Shown: one piece after another, positions 24,433 to 39,100 of the stretch
Layout: each line of letters opens with the position of its first letter
How positions within the stretch are numbered: the first letter of the stretch is position 1
From: Eopsaltria australis
Taxonomy: Eukaryota; Chordata; Aves; Passeriformes; Petroicidae
DNA: 64,000 nucleotides
Direction of reading: 5' to 3'
Assembly (NCBI GenBank): GCA_034509425.1
Contig: JAVTVJ010000011.1
Span: 5,804,501-5,868,500 of the forward strand
The notes under the pieces: generated by a model
Told to the model about the DNA's origin: nothing
Database searches by the model: none
What the model saw: only the letters and a program-made list of their open reading frames with translations
Made by a program: the position numbers and the translations under genes

Positions 24433-27400
24433 CATAAAAAGCTGTTCCGTTGATGCCGTTTCAGTTGTTGAATGTTTGTTGGGGTGTGAAATTCACATGT
24501 CTTTGAATTAATCTATTAAGTTGTCTTTGAAATATGTAAGCATAATCAGCATTTGGGCATAGGAAGGAAAGCTAGTGTTTAAATTTCTTCCTTATAATTG
24601 GGTCATTCACCGTGAAGAAATCTTCCAACTGCACTAGGGTTGTTTTAGCATGATGCAATGTGTTCTGTAATGTGAGCAAGTCTCTTTCATGTCTGATGTG
24701 TCACTTTTATAAACAGGAATATCAGTGAAAACTTCTAAGGTGATACTTGCAGTTTTCATGACCTTTTATTAATTCCTGTTCAAGCTGAGATATCCTCTAA
24801 CTAAGCAATTCCTGAGATTACCTGCTTTGTTTTTTTTTCCTGCCTTCCAACCTTGAAGTGCAGATTCCAGTGCACTGCTTTTCTGGAGTTGAGACATCCA
24901 TTGAAACCCTGTTTCTGAGTGTTGTGGATCCACATTCCAACCTGACGTTTTGTACAGTAGTGTTAAAGCCTGGCTGGCCTTGCTGTAGGCTGATGGTGTT
25001 TGTCACAGCTGATGAAAACGTGAGATTTATCCATCAGGAGAAGGTCCAGGCCTGCCTGAAGAAGGCAGTTTGTTGCCATGCAGAAACAACAGGCAGCTAC
25101 TGGGGATAATGAGAATCTGAAAGGAAAGGTTCATTGGGAGGTGCTGCCTGTGAAATGGTGGAAGAAGGCCAGAAGAAAGCAAGGAGTGGGAGATCTGAAA
25201 TAAAAGCCTCATCTGCAGCAGGATAAACAAACTATGGTCCGTAGATCCAGAGCAAGTGGGGCTCTAAAAGTCATGCTTCAGAGTTTACATAGAGGATTTA
25301 TTCAGAAGGGTTGGTAAGAACATACTTGTGGTGGAAAATGTATTTAACATGAAAAGCAGGCAGACCTGAACATAGATCAAGCAAGCGTAGTACACAGGTT
25401 ATGTAGGTGTAGTCTTCAAATGAGTCTGTCTAATTCTAATTTTACATTTGGCTTTAAGGAATTAGGTAGGTTATGGCTTAAATGTTAGGCAAACAGCTGC
25501 TTACAGATAGTGAACTTGCTCCTATTGTTTCTTTTTAGGTTGGAAGGGGCTTGGAGTAAAGGCTAGACAAGTTCACAGAGGGGCAGGATGTAGCTGGAAA
25601 CATTTCCTTGTGTGCAGTGAAGCACTGATCTGAAGAGGAAGTGTTTGAAGGGTGGATAAATGCCTGTGGGTATATTTAGCCAGAACCTCTATGACAAAGG
25701 GCAGAAGGGTCTGGAAGGATTGCCAGGATCTTGGTGTGCAGCAGAGGTAGTGAAGGAGCCTGGAACAGGCAGCACCCAACCTTCTGTCCAGGCGGGGTGC
25801 TGACAGTCGGGTCTGACCTCACAGAATTTCTCTGAAGTGCCTGTGATCATTTCAACATCAGTACAAATTAGCAGTTTAAGAGTACTATTATTTCACAGTG
25901 AAGGCTGTGAAAACCTTTACCAAAACAGCACTTTACCTAATTTGCAAAAACTGTGAGGTGTGTAGTAATGCACCTGCTTTACTGTTTACTGGGGGAAACA
26001 AACATTTTGATGTTGTGATCAATTTTTTTGAAGGAAAGGAGTGTTGAAACTGCAGAAGTTAAAAATCCAAATTCAGTTTTGTTAATTCAGATATTCAAAT
26101 AGGTCATTCCAAGAAAAAGAGATTGAAATAGCGTGTGAACTAAAATGTCAGTTTACAAATATAATGTTCTGTTTATTATATATGAAATATATTTTATAAA
26201 AAACTTTCTGACTTGGGGATTTTTTATTTGAGGGGGAAAAAGCCAAATCTTAACTTTTTAGAAAATGCAGTGTTTTCTGGAATGCTTGGTTCAGCAGATA
26301 CAAAACTGTGTTTTGAGAAATTGTTTCCACTTAACTCCTTTAAAAGAAACCTGAGCATCTGGCAGCGTAATAGTAAAGACTGTAGTGTGTTTCTCTTCAA
26401 AATGCAGCTGAATGCAATCTTCCCCTTGATAGTTCTGATGAGTATGTGATAGCTATATCAGCTATTTCTACGTTACTTGTTTTGACAGATTAACATTTTG
26501 ATGGGAATTTTTAATGGAATTATTCTTTTTGTAAACATGTACTTAATAAATTAGAAGTTGACTAACAGGCAGTGATGACTAAATTATAATGTAGGAAATA
26601 TTAATATGACAAGAATTCATGTGTCTTAAGAGTGATTTCAGTTTCTGGTCTGTTTGCATACATTGCTGTTAGCAGCAAGCCAGTCAAGGAACAAACAATA
26701 AATTTTTGCAAGTTTCCAAAATAATGCCAAGTGAAAAACTGCACAGTTTTGTTTTCTAAAAGCAGTTTTGCCCTTCCATAGAAGAAAAAACTCGAACAAA
26801 TCTCATTTAATGTAATTGATGTATCACAAAAGACAAACTGGAAAAAAGAAGTTACAGCCATCAGTACTTCTGCTATTTCTTGTATTTGGGTCTTCAATCT
26901 TTTGTCGTCTTTTAAGTGTAATTTTCCCATTTCTCCTTCTAGAGCACCAAGAACATACATATGCTGAGGACAGTATTTGGCATATAAAAATTCATGTAGT
27001 GATTAAAAACTTAGGGAATTATATATCGGACTAGGCTTTTTTCCTGTTAAAACCCATAGCTGGATTAGCAGAAAAGGTGATGCCGTTTGGGCAATGTAAG
27101 TGCTAATTTCTGAATACTTGAAGTTTATTCCTTTTTTCCTTCTTGATGAGTAATAAATCAGTTTTAAGCCAGGGCACAGGGGACTATGGCACGGAAGAAA
27201 ATGCAAGGGTGACAGGCTTATTTACTGGTTAGCACACAAAGATGTTGGGCACGTTGCCATTGCTCATCTGGAGTTTGGGGTTCAGTTCAAAGAGATGCTT
27301 GTCAATGCGTCTCCAAAAGGATGCGTCATTTCCATAACGATGCTGGTGGTGACTGCGTGCTTGGTAGAAGCTGTGAAGAAACTGGAACTTCCTCTTTGTT

Positions 27401-30115
27401 CTTGTTTTGACATGGGATATATGGTTTATACAAACTAGGTTATAAGGTATTAAAATTAATGAATAATTGTCCATTGTTTTCTGGCTAGAAGAAAGTTGAA
27501 AGCACACTTTTCAAAACACCAAGCTTTGCCCAGACTTTGTCTGCTACATTACCAAAGAGAGAACATGCCCTGATTTGTTGAGTGGATCACCCTCATCCAA
27601 ATGGACTCTCTGAGGCAGCAGCTGGTCAGAATATGCTGAGGAAATGGGGATGCTGAGGGAGGCATTGCAGATGGCATAGGCCCTGTCACGTCTGTCCACT
27701 GTCCTCCTGTTAAAAAAGGCAGTGTCTACAAAATCATTGAACAATAGCTCTGAGTAAGCCTCAACTAGGTGACATTTTCAAAGAGGTCCTAGAAGAAATT
27801 CAGAAATGTATGTAAATGCATTGTCAGAGAGAAAAAACAAAACCCCAGAAAATGAATTTTATCTTGCACACCCCAAGAGAAAAAGTTCTACCTTCTTTTC
27901 TGTCCTGCTTGCTAGAATGAGGTGTTCTGGTCATCCTGTAGAAGGATGTTAAATCTCCTTTTAAAGAGCTATTGTGTCAAGTGGAAGGATGTAGTGATGC
28001 CACCAGAAAACTTTTAATACATGCTCTTTCAGAAATAAAACACAATTTCAGTTTCTTGGACAAAATGTTCCTTGTCAAACAAGGAATAGATTGAAGAGGA
28101 AAAACACTGATAAAATCCTCACTGTGTTTTTTTAAAGGACATTTTAAAAGGTCTGATTGAGCAGCTTCTCAGTGGCCATAACACTTACATGAAGTTTAGC
28201 TGTGGGGCCCTAGGTATTGCCATGGGTTAGAACTGAGCAAGTCTGTAAATGCACCTTACTTGACCCGCGTTCCCTAGATTATACTTTAAACAGTTTTACT
28301 GTACTGGCAAAAAAACTTCTGAAATGAAGTAAACTTTCTAATACTTTTTCAAGTTTATGAAGCTAACTGTTAAAATCAAGCTCTTTTTAGAGAAAGCGCC
28401 ACATCTATGAAGTCTTTCTTCCAAAGTATTTGAAAAGCAGAACAAATTCTGTCTCCTAGTCTTTGTGTTTAATACTTTGTATATATTCCTTGTATCTCAG
28501 TTCATTTGTTTTGACATCAACTTTTTACTACCTACCACTGAGCCCACAAACATCTGTAACTTCTCTAACAAAATTAATTTCTTCTATTAATGAGAGACTT
28601 TTTTTCCCTGTAGAAACACATAATCAAAAATTGATTATACTAAACCAAACAAAAATTTCCATGAGCTTGAATCTGAGGAATTCCCAGTACAGACAATAGA
28701 AATGAAGTGCAGCTAGATCAGTGTGACTCCTGTTCATAGTTATTTATACAAGTAACAGGAACTAGGCTATGCTAATAAGCAAGTCAGCCTTTGAAGTACA
28801 AAGTGTATGCAAATGCATTAGCCAAAATTTGGAGTTTGGAATGTAATTAAGTGAGCAGAAGAAATACTGAGGGTGCAGAAAAGTTACAGAACTATGGCCC
28901 ACTTTCCACGTGGAATTCACTGAATTTTGTGAAGTTTTTCATCATGTCCCAGGTATTTTCTATTCTTCTTTTTGTAATTTCAGGTGATAAGTGATACTGT
29001 AAACTGTAGCACTTCATGGATACATGTTTTATATGTTAATGTTCATGCATGCTTCCTGCTGTTTATGCAACCAAGGAAGTTGTGCATTTACCTTTGCATT
29101 ACTTAGATCTTAACAAGCACAGCATTTTTGGGAGTGCTCAGACTTAGGTAATTTTGCTCCTTAATTTCTCTTAGCTTCTTTCCAGCAGCAGCATTGAGCC
29201 AATATACTCAGCAGCTCTAAGGGGAATTTAAGGAAAAAGGTTGGTCCAGGCCTAGGGGTATGGAAAGGTGAAAGATTAATGTGTTAGTTTGAACATCAGG
29301 AAAATGAAAAAAATCACTCATGAATGGGTATAACTGTTAGTAGAAGAAAAAGCCAATAGAGTATTGAGAAGGGAGAAAATAGGAGGCCAAGAAGGGAAAT
29401 TTTGAACACTTGGATAGTAGCAGAAAAGAGTAAATAAATTGATAGAGGAAACTCATCATAGGTAGGAAGCTGGCATGTATTTTCAAAGCATACCAAGCCC
29501 ATCCTGGCTTTTTCTGTATGGAGCATTTTACTTTGCCTTTAAAATCTACAAGTACTTTAGCTGGAAATTTTATGTGTTTCCTTGTGCCCAGTTCTGATTT
29601 TTTTGGGGAACATGCTGCAAGAGAGAGTTGCAGTGGCCCTGCTCTCATGCATACTGAAAGTTAATGAGTGAAGATGAGTACTTGGTAATGTGGGATAGAG
29701 TTCCTTGTTCACTGTCAGGAAGACAAGAGGAGTCATTCTGGAAAAACAATATTTTTAATATGCAAATCCACTAATTGTATTGTGCACATGAGCAGCTGTT
29801 GGAGCACTAGGCCATATATATGCAAAATCTCAAGGTTTGGGGTTGAAGCAGCACTATCAGAGGGGTGCCAGATTGAGTCAGAGTAGGTGCTTGGAAGCTG
29901 AATTACCTCTTTGCATTTCTTTAGTGCATTGACCCATACAGCACTGGTAGAATTTAGTGACAGATTTTGAAGGTAGCACCTGACTGCAGTGAAGGGAATA
30001 GCTGGGAAACTATGCCTTTCATACATTAGTCATCTTTGTTTTGCAAGACTGTTGATAAAAAGATGCTGGTGTTTTGGTTTTTGTTCTGAAGTTTCTTATA
30101 ACACAGATGAAATTG

Positions 30116-30148
30116 AAAAAGAAAATAACAAAAAAAAAAGAAAATAAC
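30116..30148. repeat. A-rich direct repeat (aaaaagaaaataac twice)
   Basis: The 14-mer aaaaagaaaataac occurs at 30116-30129 and again at 30135-30148, separated only by A residues. It is a slippage-type low-complexity duplication. Confidence 0.75.
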
Positions 30149-33100
30149 ATCTTATCCAAGAGAAAAAATCTACATGGAATACCTTGGCACTTCCTGGGAT
30201 GTTTGCTTTTTCTTTCTTGGTAAAAAAAAGAAAGCTTTCAAAGCAAATTTGAAAGCATGGATTAGAATGTGTGCCCTGTGTATATGTCTCCTACTTGTTT
30301 AGTTAGACAATATAGTAGTAACAGTACATACAGTAGTAATTGTCCAATCCAAATTACAGATTAAATTCTGAAGGGAAATCCTCCATAGTGAAAAGAATCT
30401 TCAGAAACATATTCAGTCTACTGAAATTTAATTATCAGATGAAAATCTTTTCTACATCTGGAGGAGCCAAGTGTTAAAAATGAATAAATTTTTCAAAGAG
30501 TTCAGCAAGTATAGAAATAATATAAAACTAGAAATCTCACATACTAGAAAAGCATAATTTTTTAGTGATATTGAGGACCCTCACAAAATGTTGGAATCCA
30601 GGATAAATACCTTTGCTGTGGGTTTTGTTATATTAAAAGTCTGCCTTGAATTCTCTGTAGTGGAGCACTTCTGAAAGGCATTTCCTATCTCTGATTGCTG
30701 ATTAGCACGGGTCACAGAAGGAGCTGGTGAAGCCCGACAGGAAATGATCATGTGCAGCCCCGCACGCTTTCACTCCTCTCTTAAACTGTTCATATCCTGT
30801 TTTTTAAATGGGTAATAATTAAATGTTTCACAGAAAAACAGAATGCGGAAGGTGTGGTATTCTAGCTTTGTTTATAAATATTTTTACGTGCATGTCTCTT
30901 TTCTTGACTAGTCATGTTTATAGTCTGATGTTTTATTGCCATATTGCCCATAATGTTTGAGCTAGGACTGGGAAACTCGTTCCACAAACCACCCTTTACC
31001 ACTTCAGAAAACCTTACTCAGTCTATGTCTTGTGTAGTACAGAATACTTTTGTTGGCGGAGGTGATGGTCAAGCTTAAGGATGTTAGAACACCAGTTTTA
31101 AAGATACGCTGTTTGTGCAATTTCTGGTTCCCATTTGCTTTCTGCTCAGCAAAAGCAGCTGGGCATGAACTGTACAGTGTGGCTTCAGAATCATAATTTT
31201 GCTGCTGAGGAAAGAGATTATTTACCAGATGCTTCAGGCTTTTCAAAAATGAGACTGAAACCAAGGAATATTTTGAGATTTCTCCTCACATGCACAAGCT
31301 GTGTATTATTTCCCCATGGAAAGTATGATTTTGTGTGTTAAGATACTGTTTGGGAATGGCTCCTGTGTTGCCCTGTACTCCAGGAGTGACTATGAGTGGC
31401 AGTAGGAGGTTAGGGAGTGCAAGGAATATACATCAGAACCATTCTGCACAGATCTTATTACAGACCAAGTACATAAAGCATTGAATCAGATCTCCACTGA
31501 GAGAAAACACTGAACATCTGTGGAAAGCTGGAGTCATCATTGGCATCCTCAGAATTAGAATGAGGTTAGTGAGCTGCTGGCTAAGGCAAGCTGTCTAGTT
31601 CACATGGATGGTATTTAGGTTTTGGACTTATCATTTCTTGGCAAATTTGCTCTTGGGAAAAACGTTAGTTGGGCTTGATGTAACTAGGTAACTTCATGTA
31701 TGAAAAAATAGAGTGATTTCTGAAAACATTTATCCAATAGCAAGTTTAAATACTGTTAGAGGACAGAAGTCCAGGAGGAGTTGTTAGGATTATCCAGCCA
31801 GAGGTTCTTAGAGCATTGGAGACCCTAGAAAACATTATGTTGATGCAGCCTTCCCTCATATGATCTAGTTAGACCAACAGATAACATTGCTGACCTGTTG
31901 TTGAACAGATCGGCAATCCAGATAAGAGCTGATGGGATTTGAAGAACAATTTTTGTCTTGTTTGGGAAAGGAGATAACCCTAGAGATGTGAAGAAGTGGC
32001 ACTGCATGGACACAACTTGGACAAGGAAAGAATGAGAAAGTGCCTCCAGCTTTTTAAATGTAATTGATAGAGTGGGGGATGACACTGGGAAATGGCAAAA
32101 AGTATAAAGCTAACAGAGTTTCAGACACAAGGAATATTGCATTTCAAAATAGAAAGGTCCTTTCTGAAGATTGTCTTTAGACAACCTGTTAGAACTGGGT
32201 GTGTTAGACTCTACCTTTCTTTTAATGAAAGAAGACCTGAATGTTTCATGCAGTAACACACATTTCCATGCTGTGGAAAGTGATTTTTATGTATTTATTC
32301 CATAAGTTCAGACAAATGCGTTAAGGAATAAGCCTGGTGTAATCAACTTCAATATTAACAAAATTTTCATCAGGGAGAAGCTGTTAATGCAAGCTTAAAA
32401 TGAAAATTTTGAACTTTTAAAAAATAATTTGGAATTCATTGCATATTTCATACAGTACATACTGTATTGTACTGTTGCTTAAGATGTACTTCATATATAC
32501 TGTTGTACTTAAAAATTGAGCAGAAAGAAATCAGTGGTTTCCCATCTCTGAGCAGAGGCCTCAGCTTAATCAAGCATTCCAGATTCAATAGCCTAATTCA
32601 GAACAGTTTGGCATGGCTTCATCCTGTGCTCAGGGATGATTTACTGAGAAACCTGCTTACTGTTTTTGGGTAGTATGAGAAGCCACAACAGTATAACTAC
32701 TATGGGTCTCTAGCACAAGATGCCAAGACCATGACAAATCCCCAAGTACTCCTAAGTAATTTTCTTTATTGGACATGAGAAATGGAAATAAATGCTTCAT
32801 TCTTGGTTTAAAATTTAAAATCTGTGTAATCTATATTATAATAATACACCTAAACTAGGTCATTCTAATTCTGGTTTACCCCTTCATATGGTGTTAACTG
32901 GGGAGGTGAAGTTTTTGTTTCCCACCCTCTTTGCAATGCAGTCAGGACAACACTTTTAGTAATAGATTGACTTCAATCTCATGTCCCAACTATCACTTAC
33001 TTTTAAGTCTATAATAGGTTCTAATGTCTATTATAAGGAAGCAAAACATGACTAGGTGACTTTGAGAAATCAGATGTGTAAAGTGTTGTGAAATAACCAA

Positions 33101-36100
33101 CCCAGAGCTATTAACTGCTATAAATGTATATATAAAATACTTCCTATATTTTTTTATGTTACACGTGAGAATTTTTAATAGGAGGCATGATTCTGAAAGC
33201 CATGGACCATATCAACAATGAAATAATTGTTTTAATAGACACTTCAAGGCTGATAATCCTAAATTTTACCTACATATTTTTTGTTTACTTTATGGGCTTG
33301 ATGCTAGTCTAGACCTGCCACTAATGCTGCGAGCTTCAAAGCTGCTTTGTAGCAAGAGGAGCCTCCCTCTGCCTTTTTTACCTCCGGCAGTGTGGTTGTT
33401 TGAAGCTGTTCTTTGTTTTCAGTCTGCACATCATAATGTTAGTCTGCATATAACACAGGCATTCAGGTTCTTTCAACTCTGTGTAGCAATAAGATTTATG
33501 AGAATGTTGTTAGGGTTGTAGTCAAAATGTTCATTGATAGTGTAAAACCGTGTTGTTACCTTAGCTGTATCTTTCAAATCACCTCACTGCAAGAGAGTGT
33601 CCCCAGTAATTCAGAAAGGCTGAAATACAAGGTGGAAAAGAGTCACAGCCAAACAGAGAATACATTTTGAAGACCGTAAGTATACTTTGGTAGTGTGGAG
33701 CATCCCAGGTGAGGCAGTTGGCAAGCCTGCAGGGGCTCTGTTGTGTGAGTATTTAGAATAACTAAGCAATTTAACTTTTAGGGTCATGGGCATGCAATGG
33801 AGAACCTCAGTGCTAAACACTGAATAGATACGTGGAGGTTTTCACTTCACAAAAAGCTGATGAAAATGTGGCATAAGGCAGTGACTTCAGTAACAACTGA
33901 TGATTAGTGTATATAAAATTTAAGGAAGCAGCTTGGTACTCCAAGAGCACCTGGTTGAAAATTTCTAAAGATGAAAAGTTAGGACTCGGAATCTCTTGAA
34001 AACAGGGCCAATGCCCCAGCTAACCTCAAATTTGCACAGCTAAATTTTAGTATTTGAGAAGTGTGAGCAGTTGGCATTGTGCCGATGCTGATAGGAAGAC
34101 AGAACTTGCAGAAGACCTCATTTTTAATACTTGATACCTGAACACAAGTATTTACATGTGTTTTGCTTAGTAAACACTCATTCTTTATAACACGTACTAT
34201 TTGGTATAAGATTTGCATGTTGTTTTTCCTTTTATTTGGTTCCAAAGTTTAAGACAGTCTTAAATGTATGTTAGTATCTGATTCAGATGTTCTGTTCTCT
34301 CATAGGATGTTGGCTTTGTATCCAAGTGTGATAAGATCATTTGCTCTTAATAATCAGGTATAGACTAGAGAGTATATAGAATGCCATGTAAGTTTAAATG
34401 TATTTACCCTATCTTCACTGCCCAAACAAAAATGAATAAATAGTAAGAAAGGAACCTGGCAATTTCTACCTGTGAGTAACATGGCTGGCAGGTTAATTGC
34501 AGGCTTAGGCATGAATATGCAAGGCGGAGATGATTCACAATTGCAGGAATAAAAGGACAATGAATGGAGTCTTTGGCTAGGTGTACAGTTATGCCTGGCA
34601 CCAGAGAGGATGAATATAATACTTCCTCAATTGAGCAATCAGCATGATCAAGAACAAGTTCTTCCATGAGCAGAACTGCAATGAAACCTGGTTTGCTGTG
34701 GGTTTGTAACATTCACCTCCTCACCTCGTGCTTCTCCCCAGTATCTGCAGCTGCAGTTTCTTTGGTCTTCAGTGCTCCCTTGCCTCAAAGCAAGGGAGCT
34801 GTACTCTCTCAGACCCTGTCATATTTCCTCCTCTCATGCTCCCATGACTGCCAGCTATGCAGTCTTTTGCTCTTAAATTTAACAAACCAAACTCTTAAAT
34901 CCCTTCTGTGGCCTTCCCCACATTGGTAAGTCACAAATTTTAACCATTGTTTTTGAGAAAGCAGCTCATACAATGTGAGCCTTAAGACGCTTAAAACACT
35001 TGTAGCCAAAGACACTGTTTAGATGAGAAAGAAAAATTTGAGGTGTTCGGAATCTAAAATTATATTGGATCGTCAGAAGCTTTTAAAAGTCTCTAGTCCT
35101 TAAGATGCAGAGAAGCCCTTGACTAACTGCTTAACTCTTACCAGCTAAGGAGGAAAGTGAAGAGTTATTCTTTATATCAGTCACGTATTTGTTGATGGGC
35201 TTGTAAGTTTTGCCACTTCTTTGGTAACTTGTTTGCAATGCTACATAATGGATTATAAGGGTTTTTTTTAAATGCCTGTGTTGGATAATATGAGTGGTGC
35301 ACTCTGTGTGGTTTTGTGACCCTAAGGATTTGCAAAATGCTCCTTTGCAAGGTGACAGAACACTAAGATGAATCTGGACAGTCTTCCCACACAATGTGCT
35401 TTTAGCTGCAGTAAAACTTCACAGTTAATCTGTCGTTAAAGTTGTGGCAGTGGCAGTTTTTGCTGTTGGTTCAGTGCAACACGGTTGCATTTCTCTTTCT
35501 CCCTGGTTTTTGCTTTATGTTCTGTGACAGTTGAGTCACTTGGTGAGTGTTGATGAGCTCTGCTTTTTTTTTCTGGCTTTTCAAAATGCCTGAGTGATGA
35601 AAAGAGCTGGAATGAAACAGGATTGGCCCTACTTGTGCTTCCTTGCTGATTTTCTGCAGATTTTTTTCAGTGTAATTTCAATGTGAAACAGATGATAGTG
35701 TGGTGATCCAAATAGGTTTGAAAAGTAATATGGCATTTACCAGAAAATACTTATGAGGAATAAAGACTGAATTGGGTTCGTGGCTCTTTGGGTTGTTGGG
35801 GAATGAAGCTTTGATCAATAATCTCGAAGCACACAAAATTGCTGATGATGTCTTTAGTGGATGTATATAATGAAGTCAAGGCGGTTGTGCAGAACTGTAT
35901 GCTTATCTGAACCAACCCAAAAAAACCTCTAAAGCAGTTCCTGCTTTAAAGGGTGATCTCTGATTGACTGTGTCAGAATGGGGCTGCAGTGTCCCAGCAA
36001 AAAGACTGATAGTGAAAACACAGCTCGAGAGAGGCTTTTACAAATGAGCTTATAGACTTTGGAACATGTAAGTAGGGCAGTAACTATCAGGAATAGACTG

Positions 36101-39100
36101 ATGACTTCCAGTATGCTTGTCACTGGTACAGCTGGTACTAAAGTACTGAGTCAGACCTCATCTCCTTCAAAAAGGAAGTTGTAAAAGGTAACAGCAAACA
36201 AGAGGGACCAGAGATAGGGTCTGAGTAATGAATGAGTCTTATACAATAAATGTAAAAAGACATCAGGCTTGTTTTGTCATAAAGGAATTTGAGCGAGAGC
36301 TAGATTACAGCGTACAGATTCCTCCACAGGGGAGATATGGAGTGCTAAACGCTTTTTTAATTTAGTGGAAAATGAGTCATAGTCATAAACAGAAACCAGA
36401 TAAAGTCGAAGTAGAAATTAGGTACTTGATTAAATATGAGAAATTATGAATGAGCGAGGGAGATGGTGCAGTGTCTATCCCTTGATTTCTTCCAGTCAAC
36501 ACTGAATGCTTCTCAAAAAGGTGCATTTCCATAAAATATTAGGAAAAATAAGGATGTGATATATAGGACATTACATAGTCTCAGGCCTGGTGTCCTATGA
36601 AACTTAATAAAATGACCAGATCACCTTGACAGAAGACAGTAATGTAGCAATTAATCCACAAGAAACCTCTTTGCAGTTACAGTTACTGTGCCTGTTCTAC
36701 ACACAGTCCTGTTTCAGTGCTAGAGTAATGCAATGGTTAAATTCATGGTAAGAATTAGTCACAAACTTGTCTCAGTCTTACCATTTATGTTTGTCTTTTA
36801 AAGCTCTTACCATCTCACAACACTTTTATTTGTAAAGCAGCATTACTGACTAGTATACAAAATACTGAAAACAGTGGTAGGCGAACAGTGCTGAAAAGCC
36901 AGGAGAGGAAGGGTTACAATATACTTTTATTTGAAATTCACAATAATTACTTGCTTTTCTTAAATTGAATGACTGGCAGTGTGACCATGTGGATGCAGAT
37001 CAAAGTGTGTGATGCTATTTTTCTAAAAGTTTATGGCGTTAGGATTATCTCAGGGTTGGAGAAGGGAAAGCAGGAGGGAGATAGGATTTTCCAAAGAGTT
37101 CGACAAAAATGTTTCAAATGGTATTTTAGAGTTAAATGGCTGCAAAAATAATACTGATTATTGTTAGAGCAACTGCAAGAACTTTTTAAAATGTCAGTTT
37201 TTATTCTGAATTCATTTTCATCTGAGGGAGGCTTTCAGGAAAGATTGTAGGTATTTGAGGTGTAACATTTACTGCACTAATTTTAGGAATGAGGAAGATG
37301 CTTCAGTAGCAGTGCAGCAGCCATACTGATTTTTAAAATATAGTTTAATTTTTTTGCTATTGTTAGGAGGGGTTTCCTTGCTTAGGTATATGGCCTTTTC
37401 ATTTCTTTAAAAGTAGCTGCAAGGAAAGAGGGAGTACAGCTGATGCCTCGTGGGAGGGGGATGTAGCTTGTAGGACAAAATACGTGGTCATTAGCACCCT
37501 TCCCAAAAGGATCTGAGTGCTGTAATTAAATGCAATGCTATATTTTATGTATTCAGCTTTAGTTTTGGTAAGTGCTAAATACCCTCAATTTTAACCATAC
37601 TCAGGTCTGAAAATGGCTGGTTACAGGAGCAATTCATGGTCTTACACATTCTGTGATTGTCAGAATTTTAATGGTATCTACTCTGCGTCTTGACCTCTGC
37701 CCCTTGCACACTGATCTCTACAAAAAGGACCAGAAGACTGTTATATTTAATAGGAAGGACATAGCAAGAAATGTTAGATGGGTCTAGGGGAAGAAAGCTG
37801 TCAGTAATACATAGTATTTGATTCCAAATGAGGTGCAGTGCTCTAGTTTTTTCTTTTCTGTATTTTTTTTCTTGCTCACGAAGTTGTACTGTGTTAAGTG
37901 TCAAGTGAAGCAGCTTGTAATTTTTCTTTTTTTTGCCGTCCTAGTCATCTAAAGCTAAGTTTGGGTTGTGAATTAGAATAATCTTCTATTTCCTTCCCCA
38001 TCATTAGCTGGGCTTTGAGTGCTGAATGGCTTTTTAGGAGAATTACGCATTTCCTTTTATTTTCCTCTCTGATCTGTAGAATAAGCTACAGGGAGGTGAA
38101 TTTTATTTCACTGAAGCATTCCTCTTGGAAAATAAAATGAAAACAGTGCCACAAATCCAGTCCCAAGTACCTAGTCTGGGGAAAGACCAATGTTTGATAA
38201 TGACCTTATGGGTTCTGATGGGTTGTGTTCAGTTCCAGTTTCTAGAGCCATTTTGTGAGGGTAGCCTGACCTTCTGCAGATTGGGAATGGAGAGGAGAGC
38301 ATCATCAGCAAATGAGCAGCACATGAGAGGAAAAAATAAAAACTTCATTATTGTCACTCTTAATTTGAGGAAAAAACATGTTCTGGTATCAAACCTGGTG
38401 TTGCTAATTGCCATTTACTGTCACCCTTTTCCATTTTCTTTATTGAAGCATGTGCCCACTAAAAAATGAGCAAGTGTTCCTCGTGAAGGGAACTCCTTTA
38501 ACTCAGGATTTAGAAACTAAAACAGTGATTTCCTGTCCCTCTGTCAAAAGAAATAATTTTAATTATTTACAATTCTGTTCCCATTTCCTATCTTTGTTTT
38601 AAATATGGCTGAAAGAATTCTTAGGTGAAATAAGTACAGATGCAGATAATTTTTAAGCAGAGCTACACAGCAGCCAACATCTAATTTATAAAATACAGAC
38701 AATGGATCTGAGCTGCTGGAGGTATTGGTGGGTCTTCTGTACATTAGGTACATTCAGTTCCTTTGGCATTTTTTTAGAGGTCCTAATATTAGTAGGAAGT
38801 TTGATACGTAGCAACAGCAAAGTATAGAGCAAAATTTTATACTGTGGATTGGAAATTAATTTTCCAGTGGTGATTTCACATAAATTAAAACTCTTGAGGG
38901 GCAAATTTTGCACTCCTCTGAAATCAGTTTGAAACTCATCCCATGACGTCTCTTCTCTATCAGCATTCTCTTAATTCACGTGGGGAACAGCATTTCAGTT
39001 TTAGACAGTTGAAAGTGCAACCTTGCTCTGAGCAACATAGATAAGGTCATGCTTATGCATATATGTGTTGTGCATCTCCTTTATGCATGAACATGTTCAG